A stretch of 64,000 nt of DNA from Bacillus sp. Bos-x628 (lineage in GTDB: Bacteria > Bacillota > Bacilli > Bacillales > Bacillaceae). The stretch is taken from positions 1,922,001 through 1,986,000 of the forward strand of contig NZ_CP159358.1 of the NCBI RefSeq assembly GCF_040500475.1, written 5' to 3'. Of this stretch, positions 53,208-61,825 are shown in pieces. The notes under the pieces are model-generated. The model was given only the letters and a program-made list of their open reading frames with translations, was not told the origin of the DNA and did no database searches. The first letter of the stretch is position 1. Every line of letters begins with the position of its first letter. A program made the translations under genes and the position numbers.

Positions 53208-54539
53208 TTATATCTTGGAATTTATGCTCATTCTAGCAGAAGGTGCTACAGGAAACAGATACTCAAATCCCTTATTAGATGCCTTAAAAAGGGTGATACT
53301 AACATCTGTATACGGAATATATGCATACATTTCGTGACTTGGAGCTTGGTCTCTTGAGCCACTGACAGTAATTCTTCCATTTTTGTAAATGACAATGCCT
53401 GCTCTATAATTAATAGATGGTGTAACAAAACCAAAGTCATTAAAACCTACTGTTGCATCATGATCAATGACATAATAATTCATATTTTTATCTTTTTTTC
53501 CCTGTTTAAAAATAATATTTTTATCTGTTGGTTTCTGCTGTTTTTTAAATTTTCCGTTCTTATCATAAAGCCTTGTATAGTTCACATTCTTTTTGAATGT
53601 TGTTTTCGACCCATTTTTTGTAAATCTAACAGCCGTTTCAACCATTGTTCGATGAGTACCATTAGAAAAACTAAACGATCTATTATCCCCACCAAACTTA
53701 TCTTTAGATGTTATTCCGCTAATTATCGAAGCAGCTGGTGCATATTTAGTTGGTATAAATGTCCGGTAATTCACACCTACTTGATTCGGATAATAATCAA
53801 CAGGAGGTGTATATCCTGATGTACTCATCTTATCACTTTCTGGAATTTTAATAACTTTAATATATTCGTAAGGTCTGTAGTAATATGATTTAGCATCTGC
53901 AAAACTAATTGTTTGACCTCTATTACTCAACTCCGAATTAATTTCTTTGATTTCGGAATCACTTAATCTGTGATACACCACAAACTTATATGAATATGTT
54001 TCACCACTTTTAATTTCTAAATCTTTAAAACCATTACTGGCATCTTTCGAGATAAGCTTATCATCTTTATATAGTTCTATTTTTCCACTAAAATTATCAT
54101 TAACATTTCCTCTTAATTTTAAATTGATCGAGTTATCGATAATAGTACTATCTATGTAGTCTTCATCATTCAAAGGATTTGCTACATCTTTTTCATCATT
54201 TGAATTCATCAGCTTCATCTTTTTATTAGCCAATGTTTTTGTATCTACTTTTATTACATCAATCTTTTTGCCTTCTTTAAACCTTAGAATGTCATATTCT
54301 ATAGGAGTATTTTCTTCTAAACCTTTATGGGTAAATTTAGGCTCTACACCTTTCCATAATAACTCACCATTGGAATATACCTCATAATTATCTCCATTAT
54401 CTTCCCAATTCAGATCAATTTCATTCACTCTGGATTTAACATTTACTTGTGATGGTTCTAGTTCCTCTGCTTTTAAATCTTGAACAAAAAACAGAAACGA
54501 AAAAGAAATTACCGCTAAGAAAATTAACTTATAGTTCAA
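53208..54539 (-). CDS. Secreted protein, DUF3238-like C-terminus
   Basis: A 443-residue exported protein. TTG 54539 has AAGGGAGGG six bases upstream and opens a signal peptide (YKLIFLAVISFSFLFFV) cut near LKAEE. Residues about 30-90 look like a fibronectin-type-III fold (IDLNWEDNGDNYEVYSNGE), followed by a second beta-rich segment (IDNSINLKLRGNVNDNFSG). The C-terminal 180 residues (NQVGVNYRTFIPTKYAPA, FGGDNRSFSFSNGTHRTMVE) resemble DUF3238 proteins of Bacillus, of unknown function. AT-rich codons and its place inside a disrupted gene suggest acquisition. Confidence 0.7.
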   Translation of the reverse strand: MNYKLIFLAVISFSFLFFVQDLKAEELEPSQVNVKSRVNEIDLNWEDNGDNYEVYSNGELLWKGVEPKFTHKGLEENTPIEYDILRFKEGKKIDVIKVDTKTLANKKMKLMNSNDEKDVANPLNDEDYIDSTIIDNSINLKLRGNVNDNFSGKIELYKDDKLISKDASNGFKDLEIKSGETYSYKFVVYHRLSDSEIKEINSELSNRGQTISFADAKSYYYRPYEYIKVIKIPESDKMSTSGYTPPVDYYPNQVGVNYRTFIPTKYAPAASIISGITSKDKFGGDNRSFSFSNGTHRTMVETAVRFTKNGSKTTFKKNVNYTRLYDKNGKFKKQQKPTDKNIIFKQGKKDKNMNYYVIDHDATVGFNDFGFVTPSINYRAGIVIYKNGRITVSGSRDQAPSHEMYAYIPYTDVSITLFKASNKGFEYLFPVAPSARMSINSKI

Positions 54540-54599
54540 AAGAATCCCTCCCTTAAACAAAACTAACATATAATAATTTACAATACAATATTTTGTATA

Positions 54600-55347
54600 A
54601 ATTTAATTTTTTTACTTTTGAAAATATGGATTTTACCCCTTGGTCTTGATGAAACGATATTATCCCCAATACACCTATCTTCCCATGAGCCATTCCAAAC
54701 AATGCAAACGGATCAATCATCATCTTACCGAAAAGAAACCCAAGTATCGGCATAAGCATAATGATCATGATCGCCTTAATAATGGTGACAATCATCATAT
54801 CAACTTCAATCGTAATCCGTCTCAACAAAATCCCCCCATACGCACCCTTCGCATACACATCGATTAATAAATCATCATTTCCATAAACAAAGTTCATCAT
54901 GGATGGCACAACGACTAATGACAAAATACCTAATACACCTTGCCCATATAAGCGTTGTTTTCACCTAGCTACCCATACACATCTTCAAGAAAAACGTACA
55001 AGCTCCATAATAAAGAAGAATATCACTATTCCAAATAAATATTTATGAAGTATACCAAGCACAATGAGACCAAAGCTACGGCGGACGACGATGGCATTCG
55101 TATTCAGCCCCTTCGACTGCGTTGATTCAATCAGCTTGACCAAAGAGTATCCAAACAAAAATGAAAAAATCAAATAAAACGACCCCTGCTACAAAATTTC
55201 CGTCACAAATACCCCAAACTCCTGTTCCCACAGGCTCGAATCAACCTTTTTCTCAAAATCATAATCCTATTGAAAATTAAGCATATTCACGATCATCAAA
55301 ATACCTAATAAACTATTAATTAACTCAACCCTAGATCCCTTCAACAC
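54600..55347 (-). pseudogene. DUF418 membrane protein, N-terminal fragment
   Basis: AAGGAG and GTG/TTG near 55347-55342 start KGSRVELINSLLGILMIVNM, the DUF418 N-terminus (RxExxDxLRGxALxGI-like). It is broken by stops (after NMLNFQ, after FVTEIL) but continues YLIFSFLFGYSLVKLIE, RRSFGLIVLGILHKYLFG, a frameshift, and IDVYAKGAYGGILLRRI to FALFGMAHGKIGVLG, where homology ends. The matching C-terminus is at 52467-52733. Confidence 0.75.
54679..54697. repeat. 19-bp direct repeat, right copy
   Basis: Second copy of the 19-mer at 52486-52504, here within the GMAHGK-coding part of the DUF418 N-terminal fragment. Confidence 0.7.
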
Positions 55348-55448
55348 AACAGCTCCTTCGAAAAAAAATAAAAATAAAACTTCCAAACTTTTTAAAAATT
55401 GGTTCATATCCCTATGAGAAAGGATACGTTTTCAAGTAAATTTAATAA

Positions 55449-55475
55449 AAAACCTAGAATATACATTCTAGGTTT
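55449..55475 (-). terminator. Terminator at the end of the skf transcription unit
   Basis: AACCTAGAAT and ATTCTAGGTT pair perfectly around a four-base loop with A- and T-tracts. It overlaps the stop codon of the small ORF behind skfH. Confidence 0.8.
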
Positions 55476-55683
55476 CATACGAATGAATTGATGAATGATG
55501 ACTTTCTTCTTTCCTCATCACACGCTTCAAATAAAACAAAATCCCCAATCCGAACAAAATCAACGTCAGCTCCCAGTCTGCTGAAATCGGCAACCATTTC
55601 AGCATCATGAGAGTCAGCAAGACAGCTCCCACACCTGCGAAAAAGACCGCATTTCTTTTTCATTCTTTGTTTGATTGAAACAA
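55468..55683 (-). pseudogene. Small two-helix membrane ORF after skfH, interrupted by one TGA
   Basis: TTG 55683 has GGAGGAG about eight bases upstream. The frame runs 72 codons with a single TGA at codon 8 (MFQSNKE-stop-KRNAVFFAG), where Trp would fit. After it come two hydrophobic segments (FFAGVGAVLLTLMMLKWLPI; LTLILFGLGILFYL) and a His/Ser-rich tail. It is 23 bp behind skfH and before the operon terminator, so it was probably co-transcribed with skf. Family unknown. Confidence 0.55.
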
Positions 55684-55706
55684 AACGCTCTCCTCCATAA
55701 CCCTTA

Positions 55707-56126
55707 TTAAGATTGTTTTTCTAACTTTTTCAATATCTTCTCCCAGCCGGTATCTCCCATTTTTCGATCTACTAATTGCCCCTCTTCATCCATTAAACAA
55801 AAGCTAGGCAATCCTTGCACCTTATATTTTGTGACGATCTCATAATCTTGATCCAAAATAATTGGAGCTGTGATATTCTTTTCTTCCGCATACGTTGAAA
55901 CAACGTCTATTGATTTTTCTTCCTCCGTATACGGCACATGAACACATGTTACATTGATTCCTAGCTGATTCACACTTTGCAAAACATCCTTTGTTAACTC
56001 TTCACAATGAGGACAGTTGATCGACCAAAAATAAAGGAGTTGGATACGACCTTCTGACGAAAGCGGTTGATCTGAACGTCGAATCCAAGGTAGATGATCA
56101 GGCCATTTAAACAGTTGAGTCTCCAT
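55707..56126 (-). CDS. skfH: SkfH, thioredoxin-like protein
   Basis: A 139-residue thioredoxin-fold protein. LLYFWSINCPHCEELTKDVL carries the redox pair Cys38-Pro-His-Cys41, and VQGLPSFCLMDEEGQLVD has the cis-Pro loop. No clear signal peptide. It begins immediately at the stop of skfG, implying coupled translation. B. subtilis SkfH (141 residues) is thought to form the disulfide of the killing factor; here the partner cysteines of SkfA are conserved. Last intact gene of the operon. Confidence 0.9.
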   Translation of the reverse strand: METQLFKWPDHLPWIRRSDQPLSSEGRIQLLYFWSINCPHCEELTKDVLQSVNQLGINVTCVHVPYTEEEKSIDVVSTYAEEKNITAPIILDQDYEIVTKYKVQGLPSFCLMDEEGQLVDRKMGDTGWEKILKKLEKQS

Positions 56127-56642
56127 TTACTCATCCTCCTTTTCTTTTAATTGAAAAGCAATGATTTTCCCTAATGCCTCCTCTGCAGCAAACGGTGCGA
56201 CATTCCCAGAAGGATTCTCCTGTTCGTGTTTTAAACACTCGTACATGTTTTTTTCAATTTTTGACGGATCAATCCAAGAAATACACCACGATGCCCAAAA
56301 ACAAGTAGGGCCTTCATAACGCTTAGCCAACGGAATGAGAAACGGTAAACTAGGCTGACCAATCCTCATGAGTGAGATCGCAGCCGCCATTCTCGTTTCC
56401 TCCTCTTCACTTTCTAGTAACTGTGCAAGTGACTCTGCGGCTTCTCCTGCATCTGCTCCAAACTCACCCAGTACAGCCGCTGCAATATTCCTTAAAGACC
56501 CCTCTTCTTTCAAGGCTTCAACAAGGACTGGAACTGCATCTTTCCCTGACTTTTTCAATTCTCCCATCGCTTGAACGATCGTCACTTCATTTGTATTGAC
56601 TAAATGTTGAACTGAATTGTATAACTTATCTTCAGGTTTCAT
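56127..56642 (-). CDS. skfG: SkfG, HEAT-repeat-like protein
   Basis: A 171-residue, all-helical soluble protein. Repeating helical pairs (KDAVPVLVEALKEEGSLRNIAAAVLGEFG; ESLAQLLESEEEETRMAAAISLMRIG) indicate HEAT/armadillo-like repeats. Length equals B. subtilis SkfG (171). ATG 56642 has GGGAG nine bases upstream, better than the TTG three codons before. Its role in killing factor production or immunity is unknown. It follows skfF by 18 bp. Confidence 0.88.
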   Translation of the reverse strand: MKPEDKLYNSVQHLVNTNEVTIVQAMGELKKSGKDAVPVLVEALKEEGSLRNIAAAVLGEFGADAGEAAESLAQLLESEEEETRMAAAISLMRIGQPSLPFLIPLAKRYEGPTCFWASWCISWIDPSKIEKNMYECLKHEQENPSGNVAPFAAEEALGKIIAFQLKEKEDE

Positions 56643-56660
56643 TAAAATCAACTCCCCTTA

Positions 56661-58082
56661 TTAATTGGTCGCACGGAACCGATAACAAACAGCACAATAC
56701 AGCAACCCAATTATGATGAATGTAATCGTTGTATACCAGCCATCAGTGAAAGCATGAATCCCTATTAAACTAAGAGCACTTATCACTACTGCGATGAACA
56801 ACGATCGATAATATACAACCATTGATAATCTCGCTTCTCGTCTCAATGGTTGAGTGAAAGCAAACAGCCTTGTGGCCAAAAACCATATATAAAGTCCTAC
56901 CCCATACATAGACCAATAAAATAAATCAACTACCTCATTGAAAAGAAGAGAGATGAAGTAGACAATATATAACCATATGGTCTGAAATCCCTCCAATATA
57001 AGGATTTTTTGATAAAGGGCACCTGGAAAAAGGTACAGCACGCCTGTTTGTGCATGCCTTACGATTCCAGCATAATATGAACTCAGCATAACTGATGCAA
57101 GAATGATGACATTGAATAATATCAGCCATTCTGAAAAAAAAGAAAGCACCACATAAAACAGACCAATCAGTAGCATGGTAGACAAAAAGTGGAAGGTGAT
57201 GTATTTTCTGATCAACAATAATTCTAGCCACAGGAAAGCCCAGTTGCCGGTTAATTTTTTTCCCCCCCACCATGTGTTGCTCTTTTTTTGAAGCATCTGA
57301 TTTGAATGGATTTGTTTTCCTTCAAATTCTTCCCAAAACTCCGCCTCTTTGACTAACGACTCCTTCATCTCCAAACGGTTGCAAGCCAGATAAATAGTCA
57401 CCAAAGATAAAGCCATAACCCCGAGAAATATAAATAAATAGAGAAGTGAGACCGTTTCAAACATACGCCCAACATGATTCATAAAAGAATCGGCTTCGCT
57501 TAAAAACGAGAAGCGTTGCAGGATAAATCGACTCAAAAAAAGCAATAAATAACAGCCAAACATCATCAAAAAAATAAACAAGTAGATTCGTTTGTACGCT
57601 TTAATGGTTCTAGCAGAAGAAACAGCAATCATCCATGTTTCAACCATGAGTAACATGCCAGTCAGAATTAAAGATTTCCCGAGTAGAAAAGGATATTGTT
57701 GTGTAAAGAAAAAAATAAGAAAATCCGTAAAAATGGCAGAGACAATAAGTAGAGCACTTCTCCAAAAAATGTGATACATCCATACACTCATCACCACTGT
57801 CCATAGAGAAGCACCATTCCCATATAACCAAATGATATCGTTCATTTGACTAGGTAGCCGATTCGAAAACAAACCAAATCCAGTATAGAGAATAAAAAGA
57901 AAAACAATCATCCAACCTGCTACACTAGAATCCCAACTACCCATGCTCAAGACGGCACTGAGCTGAAAACCAATCGCTCCAACTAAAAGCAACAATATGA
58001 GTAAAGGCATTTTCTTTTCTTGGTTTTTGCTGATAAAACGCCTTTTGGACTTGGTCCATAAAAGAGAAATCGTATTATTCAC
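56661..58082 (-). CDS. skfF: SkfF, ABC transporter membrane subunit
   Basis: A 473-residue membrane protein with about twelve hydrophobic segments and a cytosolic loop near the middle (NRLEMKESLVKEAEFWEEFEGKQIHSNQM). Starts at GTG 58082, overlapping the skfE stop by 8 bp, so the ATPase and permease are translationally coupled. It forms the membrane part of the exporter that secretes SKF and gives the producer immunity in B. subtilis. Similar length to the known protein. Confidence 0.9.
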   Translation of the reverse strand: MNNTISLLWTKSKRRFISKNQEKKMPLLILLLLVGAIGFQLSAVLSMGSWDSSVAGWMIVFLFILYTGFGLFSNRLPSQMNDIIWLYGNGASLWTVVMSVWMYHIFWRSALLIVSAIFTDFLIFFFTQQYPFLLGKSLILTGMLLMVETWMIAVSSARTIKAYKRIYLFIFLMMFGCYLLLFLSRFILQRFSFLSEADSFMNHVGRMFETVSLLYLFIFLGVMALSLVTIYLACNRLEMKESLVKEAEFWEEFEGKQIHSNQMLQKKSNTWWGGKKLTGNWAFLWLELLLIRKYITFHFLSTMLLIGLFYVVLSFFSEWLILFNVIILASVMLSSYYAGIVRHAQTGVLYLFPGALYQKILILEGFQTIWLYIVYFISLLFNEVVDLFYWSMYGVGLYIWFLATRLFAFTQPLRREARLSMVVYYRSLFIAVVISALSLIGIHAFTDGWYTTITFIIIGLLYCAVCYRFRATN

Positions 58083-58797
58083 TTGACCACTCTCCCAGAA
58101 GTTGGATCACTTCTGACCTCCATCTTATTTGCTCTTCTTTCAATTGAGGAACAAGAATACTTTTCATGATTTCACCGTCTCGAATCAGAATCACTCTGCT
58201 AGCTGTATCAAGAACGAATTCCAAACTATGAGTAGACACAAGAACAGAGCCACCATCACAGCTTTTTTGTTTCAACCAATGCGATAGCCATTGTTTTGAA
58301 GGAATATCTAATCCCACAGTAGGTTCATCCAATAAAAAGAGTGAAGCATCTTGAACAATCGCTCCTGCTAAGACGACACGTTGTTTTTGGCCTCTCGAAA
58401 GCCTCCCGCACAGTTCGTTCATCTTATTCTCCATATTTACTTCTGTCAATGCTTCATGTACTTTTTCTTTTATATGCTTTAAGCCTTTATGATATCCTCT
58501 TGCACGAAATTGAACATGTTCAGCAACCGTTAACTCGGGATACAAATACGGTTGATCCGGAATAAGTGCCACTTGCTTTTGAACATGAATATGACCAGGG
58601 GGAGAACCCTCTATGAGAATCTCCCCTTGATCCGGTTTATATAGACCCGTCAAACACCGAATCGTTGTTGTTTTACCAGCACCATTAGGTCCAAGCAGTG
58701 CAACGACTTCTCCCCGCTCGATGGAAAATGACAAATTCTCTATCCCATCACCGTTGCTATATCGTTTGCTTACGTTCTGTACCTCCATGAATGGCAT
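58075..58797 (-). CDS. skfE: SkfE, ABC transporter ATP-binding subunit
   Basis: A 240-residue ABC ATPase: Walker A GPNGAGKTT at 36-44, Q-loop at about residue 82, signature LSRGQ at 133-137, Walker B LFLLDEP at 153-159 and the switch His in VSTHSLE. AAGGAGAG precedes the ATG. With SkfF it forms the killing factor exporter and immunity pump. The 17-bp gap to skfC and overlap with skfF show operon organisation. Confidence 0.93.
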   Translation of the reverse strand: MPFMEVQNVSKRYSNGDGIENLSFSIERGEVVALLGPNGAGKTTTIRCLTGLYKPDQGEILIEGSPPGHIHVQKQVALIPDQPYLYPELTVAEHVQFRARGYHKGLKHIKEKVHEALTEVNMENKMNELCGRLSRGQKQRVVLAGAIVQDASLFLLDEPTVGLDIPSKQWLSHWLKQKSCDGGSVLVSTHSLEFVLDTASRVILIRDGEIMKSILVPQLKEEQIRWRSEVIQLLGEWSSE

Positions 58798-58814
58798 GAA
58801 ATCTCTCCTTTATA

Positions 58815-60305
58815 TTAGAGTGATGTTTGCTGAGACTTTTTCGTATGTATATACCTTTGAAGTTTAAATTGCCATAAGGGCATACAAACAAGTACAAGAT
58901 TATGAATAAAATGTGCGACCAATACACAAATAAAACCATATTTTACGAAAAGGAAGCCAAGGAAACATCCGAATACAAAAAGATGCATCCATCGAATCCA
59001 TCTAGGATCATACCCTGTGACTTGATGCATGATAGCCCACAACAAAGATGAGAGTAAAATTGACAACACAATACTTTCACTTAACCAAAATAGTAAGGAA
59101 ATGATTAAAAGTCGATAAATCACTTCTTCCCCAATAGAACTCTGCAGACTCATATTTAACCCTTGTCTTAAGGTAAAGCCTGATAAGAACATGCTTCTAT
59201 TCGATAACTCTGGGGAAATGCGCAAATGATTTCGGCTCTCTAATAAATAAAAAATAAGAGATGTGATCCCTAAACTGATTAATCCGGCACCAAACCCTAT
59301 AAAAAACTGACCACCGAACTGATCTAACCCATTCCAATTCAATTCATTCGCAAGCGCCTCTCCTGCCAATGAACATACAAATACTACAAATCCTGTAAGT
59401 AATCCTGCAAGAAGTGTTGATATGACCCCAAGTAAACGTACCGTACTCACGCTCATTCTTGCATCGTAAGCATTTACAATTGTCAACTGTATATCTTCCT
59501 TGATCGTAAGAGATTGTACAAAAACGATGCATAAACCGAGTATAAGGCTAAGCATGATTTGAGTTTGAACTTCCATCAATACTAAGACGAGAATCGCCAT
59601 CACCATTGCCGCAGCCGACCCCAACATACCTGAAATGCCAAAAGTAGATTCTACTTGTTCATCTCGTATCACTTTATTCATCTGATCTGTTAGAATCTCT
59701 ACATCTGTTCCTATATAGGTGATAACACCAGCTTGCATTTCAACCGTCAGCTTCAGCCGAACATCTTCCTCTTCTGTAAGATACCAATACGTTTGAATTT
59801 CGCGAAAGTCCTCTTCCTTTGAACCTGAACCAGTTGTTTTTGCCTTCGTCCATAGTCCTTTAGAAGATCGGGTTAATTGCTGCTTTAATATTTCCGGTGA
59901 TAATTGTTCAGTTTTTTTAGATAGTGATTTTTGACTCACATCTGCATAAAAGAACGTCACTTCACGTCTAGCATTCACTCCTACAACAAATGATTGGTGT
60001 TGATGGACAAAGCGAACTCGCCATGATTCAACCAAACCTAGATCGTGAAGTATGCTTCGATTTTTCTTCAGTAACCCTAAATGATGGAGTTTGTTCACTG
60101 TCTCATGATCGTACCAATAGACTGAATAAACATCCCATTCATCAACATTGACTCCTACAAATTCTTTGATAAATTCAATGCTGATTTCTCTTGCTTCACG
60201 TTTATCTAAAAGGTTTGACTCAATGGTCGACGTTTTATACTTAAGAAATAGCACAATCCCTATCAACCCAAGCCCACCCCAAAAAATGAATGTAAAGCTA
60301 CTCAT
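58815..60305 (-). CDS. skfC: SkfC, CPBP-family membrane protease
   Basis: A 496-residue membrane protein. The N-terminal half is a soluble region after one anchor helix; the C-terminal half has about eight membrane segments and the CPBP (Abi) protease motifs: EEVIYR with Glu393-Glu394 and Arg398, His427 in WAIMHQVTG, and His465/His468 in LVAHFIHNLVL. Its start overlaps the skfB stop by 8 bp (ATGAGTAG). In B. subtilis SkfC is thought to remove the SkfA leader and close the peptide ring. Here it is one uninterrupted frame. Confidence 0.92.
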   Translation of the reverse strand: MSSFTFIFWGGLGLIGIVLFLKYKTSTIESNLLDKREAREISIEFIKEFVGVNVDEWDVYSVYWYDHETVNKLHHLGLLKKNRSILHDLGLVESWRVRFVHQHQSFVVGVNARREVTFFYADVSQKSLSKKTEQLSPEILKQQLTRSSKGLWTKAKTTGSGSKEEDFREIQTYWYLTEEEDVRLKLTVEMQAGVITYIGTDVEILTDQMNKVIRDEQVESTFGISGMLGSAAAMVMAILVLVLMEVQTQIMLSLILGLCIVFVQSLTIKEDIQLTIVNAYDARMSVSTVRLLGVISTLLAGLLTGFVVFVCSLAGEALANELNWNGLDQFGGQFFIGFGAGLISLGITSLIFYLLESRNHLRISPELSNRSMFLSGFTLRQGLNMSLQSSIGEEVIYRLLIISLLFWLSESIVLSILLSSLLWAIMHQVTGYDPRWIRWMHLFVFGCFLGFLFVKYGFICVLVAHFIHNLVLVCMPLWQFKLQRYIHTKKSQQTSL

Positions 60306-61533
60306 TTGCGATTCCAGCTTTCATTTCGTTTTGAAAAGGCAAATCTGGTTCCGATAATTCAACTTTCCCTATGCATTTGCAGTTTTTCGCTTCACACTTT
60401 AATTGTAATAGACGTGCGGGTGAACCAATATCAAATAGATGATCATGTAATATATGGCCTAGAGAAACATCTTCCAATTGACAAGGCGTTACATAGCCGT
60501 CCGCTCTTATATACCAAGCTAAGTAGCCAGGCGTACAAAAATCAGTCGTAAAAGAACTCTCTTCATGCCCCCAATCAATTATATTCAAGTGATTCCCCCA
60601 TTTATGACGTGCTTGCTGTAATTGACTTTGAACACGCTGTTCAAAGTCACTGTCCAGCGCTTTATAATTTTTTGTTGCACGCCCAACAGACAATGTTTTC
60701 CCAGCACGGAAAATTGAAGCATTCGCATTTGCACAGTGATCAATAACCTCTGATACTTGGTCTGCATTCATTTCGTTAATGGTCATTGCAACAATGACAG
60801 GTACTTGAGCTTCTGCCAAATGTTTGATCGTTTGCATACTCTCATGATAAGCACCTTTTCTACCTCTAAGTGAATCATGCGTATCACTCATGCCATCAAT
60901 GCTAATTTGTACAGATACATTTCCAAGATGACTAAGCAATTCTATTTCTTCACGTCTCCAGTTAAGTCCGTTGCTAAAAACATTAACATTTGTAAACAAG
61001 CAACTGGCAGCCATAACGATTTCTTTAAATCCTTTTATTAATTTTGCTTCTCCTCCAGTTAAAGTAACATCTGCTACGCCTTGCGCTGCTAACTTTTGCA
61101 TCACCATGATCCACTGTGAACGATTTAATTCGTTCGGATAGGGCTTGCCTGAACTGGCATAACAAAAGGAACAGCCTAAGTTACAAGCATTGGTTAATTG
61201 CAGAGTGCAGCTAACAGGCATATAGGTCTGCAGCGACCCAGAAATTTGAATCGGTCGATCCAACAAACCCTGTGTCCATGCTTCTGTAAAAGGGTGAGCA
61301 CTCAGTTCTTCTCGAAGCTGATCTGCAGTCAGTTCTTCCTTTTTCACAATTTCCCAAATACGTGCGGTTTTGGCCAGATCTTTATTTTTGGATAATAAAA
61401 ATGCCAGTTGAGCACCCCTTCCGCTTAGTCTAAAATAATACATCGACTTCCTATCTATCATGACAGCTCCATGAGGCTGTAAATGGATGGCTAGTTCAGG
61501 TAAATCGTAATCTACTACTTGATTATTTGACAT
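60298..61533 (-). CDS. skfB: SkfB, radical SAM thioether (sactionine) synthase
   Basis: A 411-residue maturase. An N-terminal PqqD-like precursor-recognition region (about 10-90) is followed by the radical SAM core with CNLGCSFC: Cys117, Cys121, Cys124 bind the [4Fe-4S] that cleaves SAM. TLTGGEAKL at about 157-165 is the GGE motif. The C-terminus has Cys333, Cys351, Cys380, Cys385 and Cys387 for the auxiliary cluster (SPASM/twitch-like). In B. subtilis the enzyme links a Cys sulfur of SkfA to the alpha-carbon of Met. AAAGGGG precedes ATG. It lies 64 bp after skfA, across a hairpin. Confidence 0.95.
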   Translation of the reverse strand: MSNNQVVDYDLPELAIHLQPHGAVMIDRKSMYYFRLSGRGAQLAFLLSKNKDLAKTARIWEIVKKEELTADQLREELSAHPFTEAWTQGLLDRPIQISGSLQTYMPVSCTLQLTNACNLGCSFCYASSGKPYPNELNRSQWIMVMQKLAAQGVADVTLTGGEAKLIKGFKEIVMAASCLFTNVNVFSNGLNWRREEIELLSHLGNVSVQISIDGMSDTHDSLRGRKGAYHESMQTIKHLAEAQVPVIVAMTINEMNADQVSEVIDHCANANASIFRAGKTLSVGRATKNYKALDSDFEQRVQSQLQQARHKWGNHLNIIDWGHEESSFTTDFCTPGYLAWYIRADGYVTPCQLEDVSLGHILHDHLFDIGSPARLLQLKCEAKNCKCIGKVELSEPDLPFQNEMKAGIANE

Positions 61534-61557
61534 AAATAGACACCCCTTTTTGAAGTA

Positions 61558-61590
61558 TAAGGAGTTAGCAAAATATGCTCAACTCCCTAT
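61558..61590 (-). other. Hairpin between skfA and skfB
   Basis: AGGGAGTT-AGCA and TGCT-AACTCCTT form a long stem (one bulge) around a short AT loop. No T-run follows in the minus-strand direction, so it is more likely an mRNA stabiliser or a partial block that makes skfA transcript exceed skfB, as seen for many precursor peptide operons. Confidence 0.6.
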
Positions 61591-61597
61591 GTTAGCA

Positions 61598-61765
61598 TTA
61601 AAGAGCCCGCATAGCAGGATGTGGTAGAACACAAACACGTGTCATGGCAATACTTTTTGAGGCCCAGCACCCCATACATCCAGCCGCCTTCACAATGGAA
61701 GTACCACCTTGACGCTTAAGGGCTTTTTTACTCACAGATTCCCATTCTTTTTGGTTTCTTTTCAT
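61598..61765 (-). CDS. skfA: SkfA, sporulation killing factor precursor peptide
   Basis: A 55-residue precursor, identified by direct match to the known SkfA. It has AGGAGG nine bases before ATG 61765. The leader is about 29 residues (MKRNQKEWESVSKKAL..., then VKAAG). The mature core starts CMGCWASKSIAMTRVC and ends LPHPAMRAL, 26 residues. Cys1 and Cys16 of the core can form the disulfide, and Cys4 with Met12 the thioether; core residue 17 is Val and the last Leu, where I recall Ala and Ile in B. subtilis. The C-terminal residue joins Cys1 in the head-to-tail ring. First gene of the operon. Confidence 0.95.
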   Translation of the reverse strand: MKRNQKEWESVSKKALKRQGGTSIVKAAGCMGCWASKSIAMTRVCVLPHPAMRAL

Positions 61766-61825
61766 AAGTAAAACCTCCTCTTAAATTTTGCATAGTGTCA
61801 ATAGACCCACCTACCATGCACCCTG

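Noticed and set aside
53460-53819. Plus-strand frame antisense to the secreted DUF3238-like gene
   Set aside because: Pure antisense shadow of an AT-rich gene, with Cys/Phe/Ile-heavy composition and no start signal.
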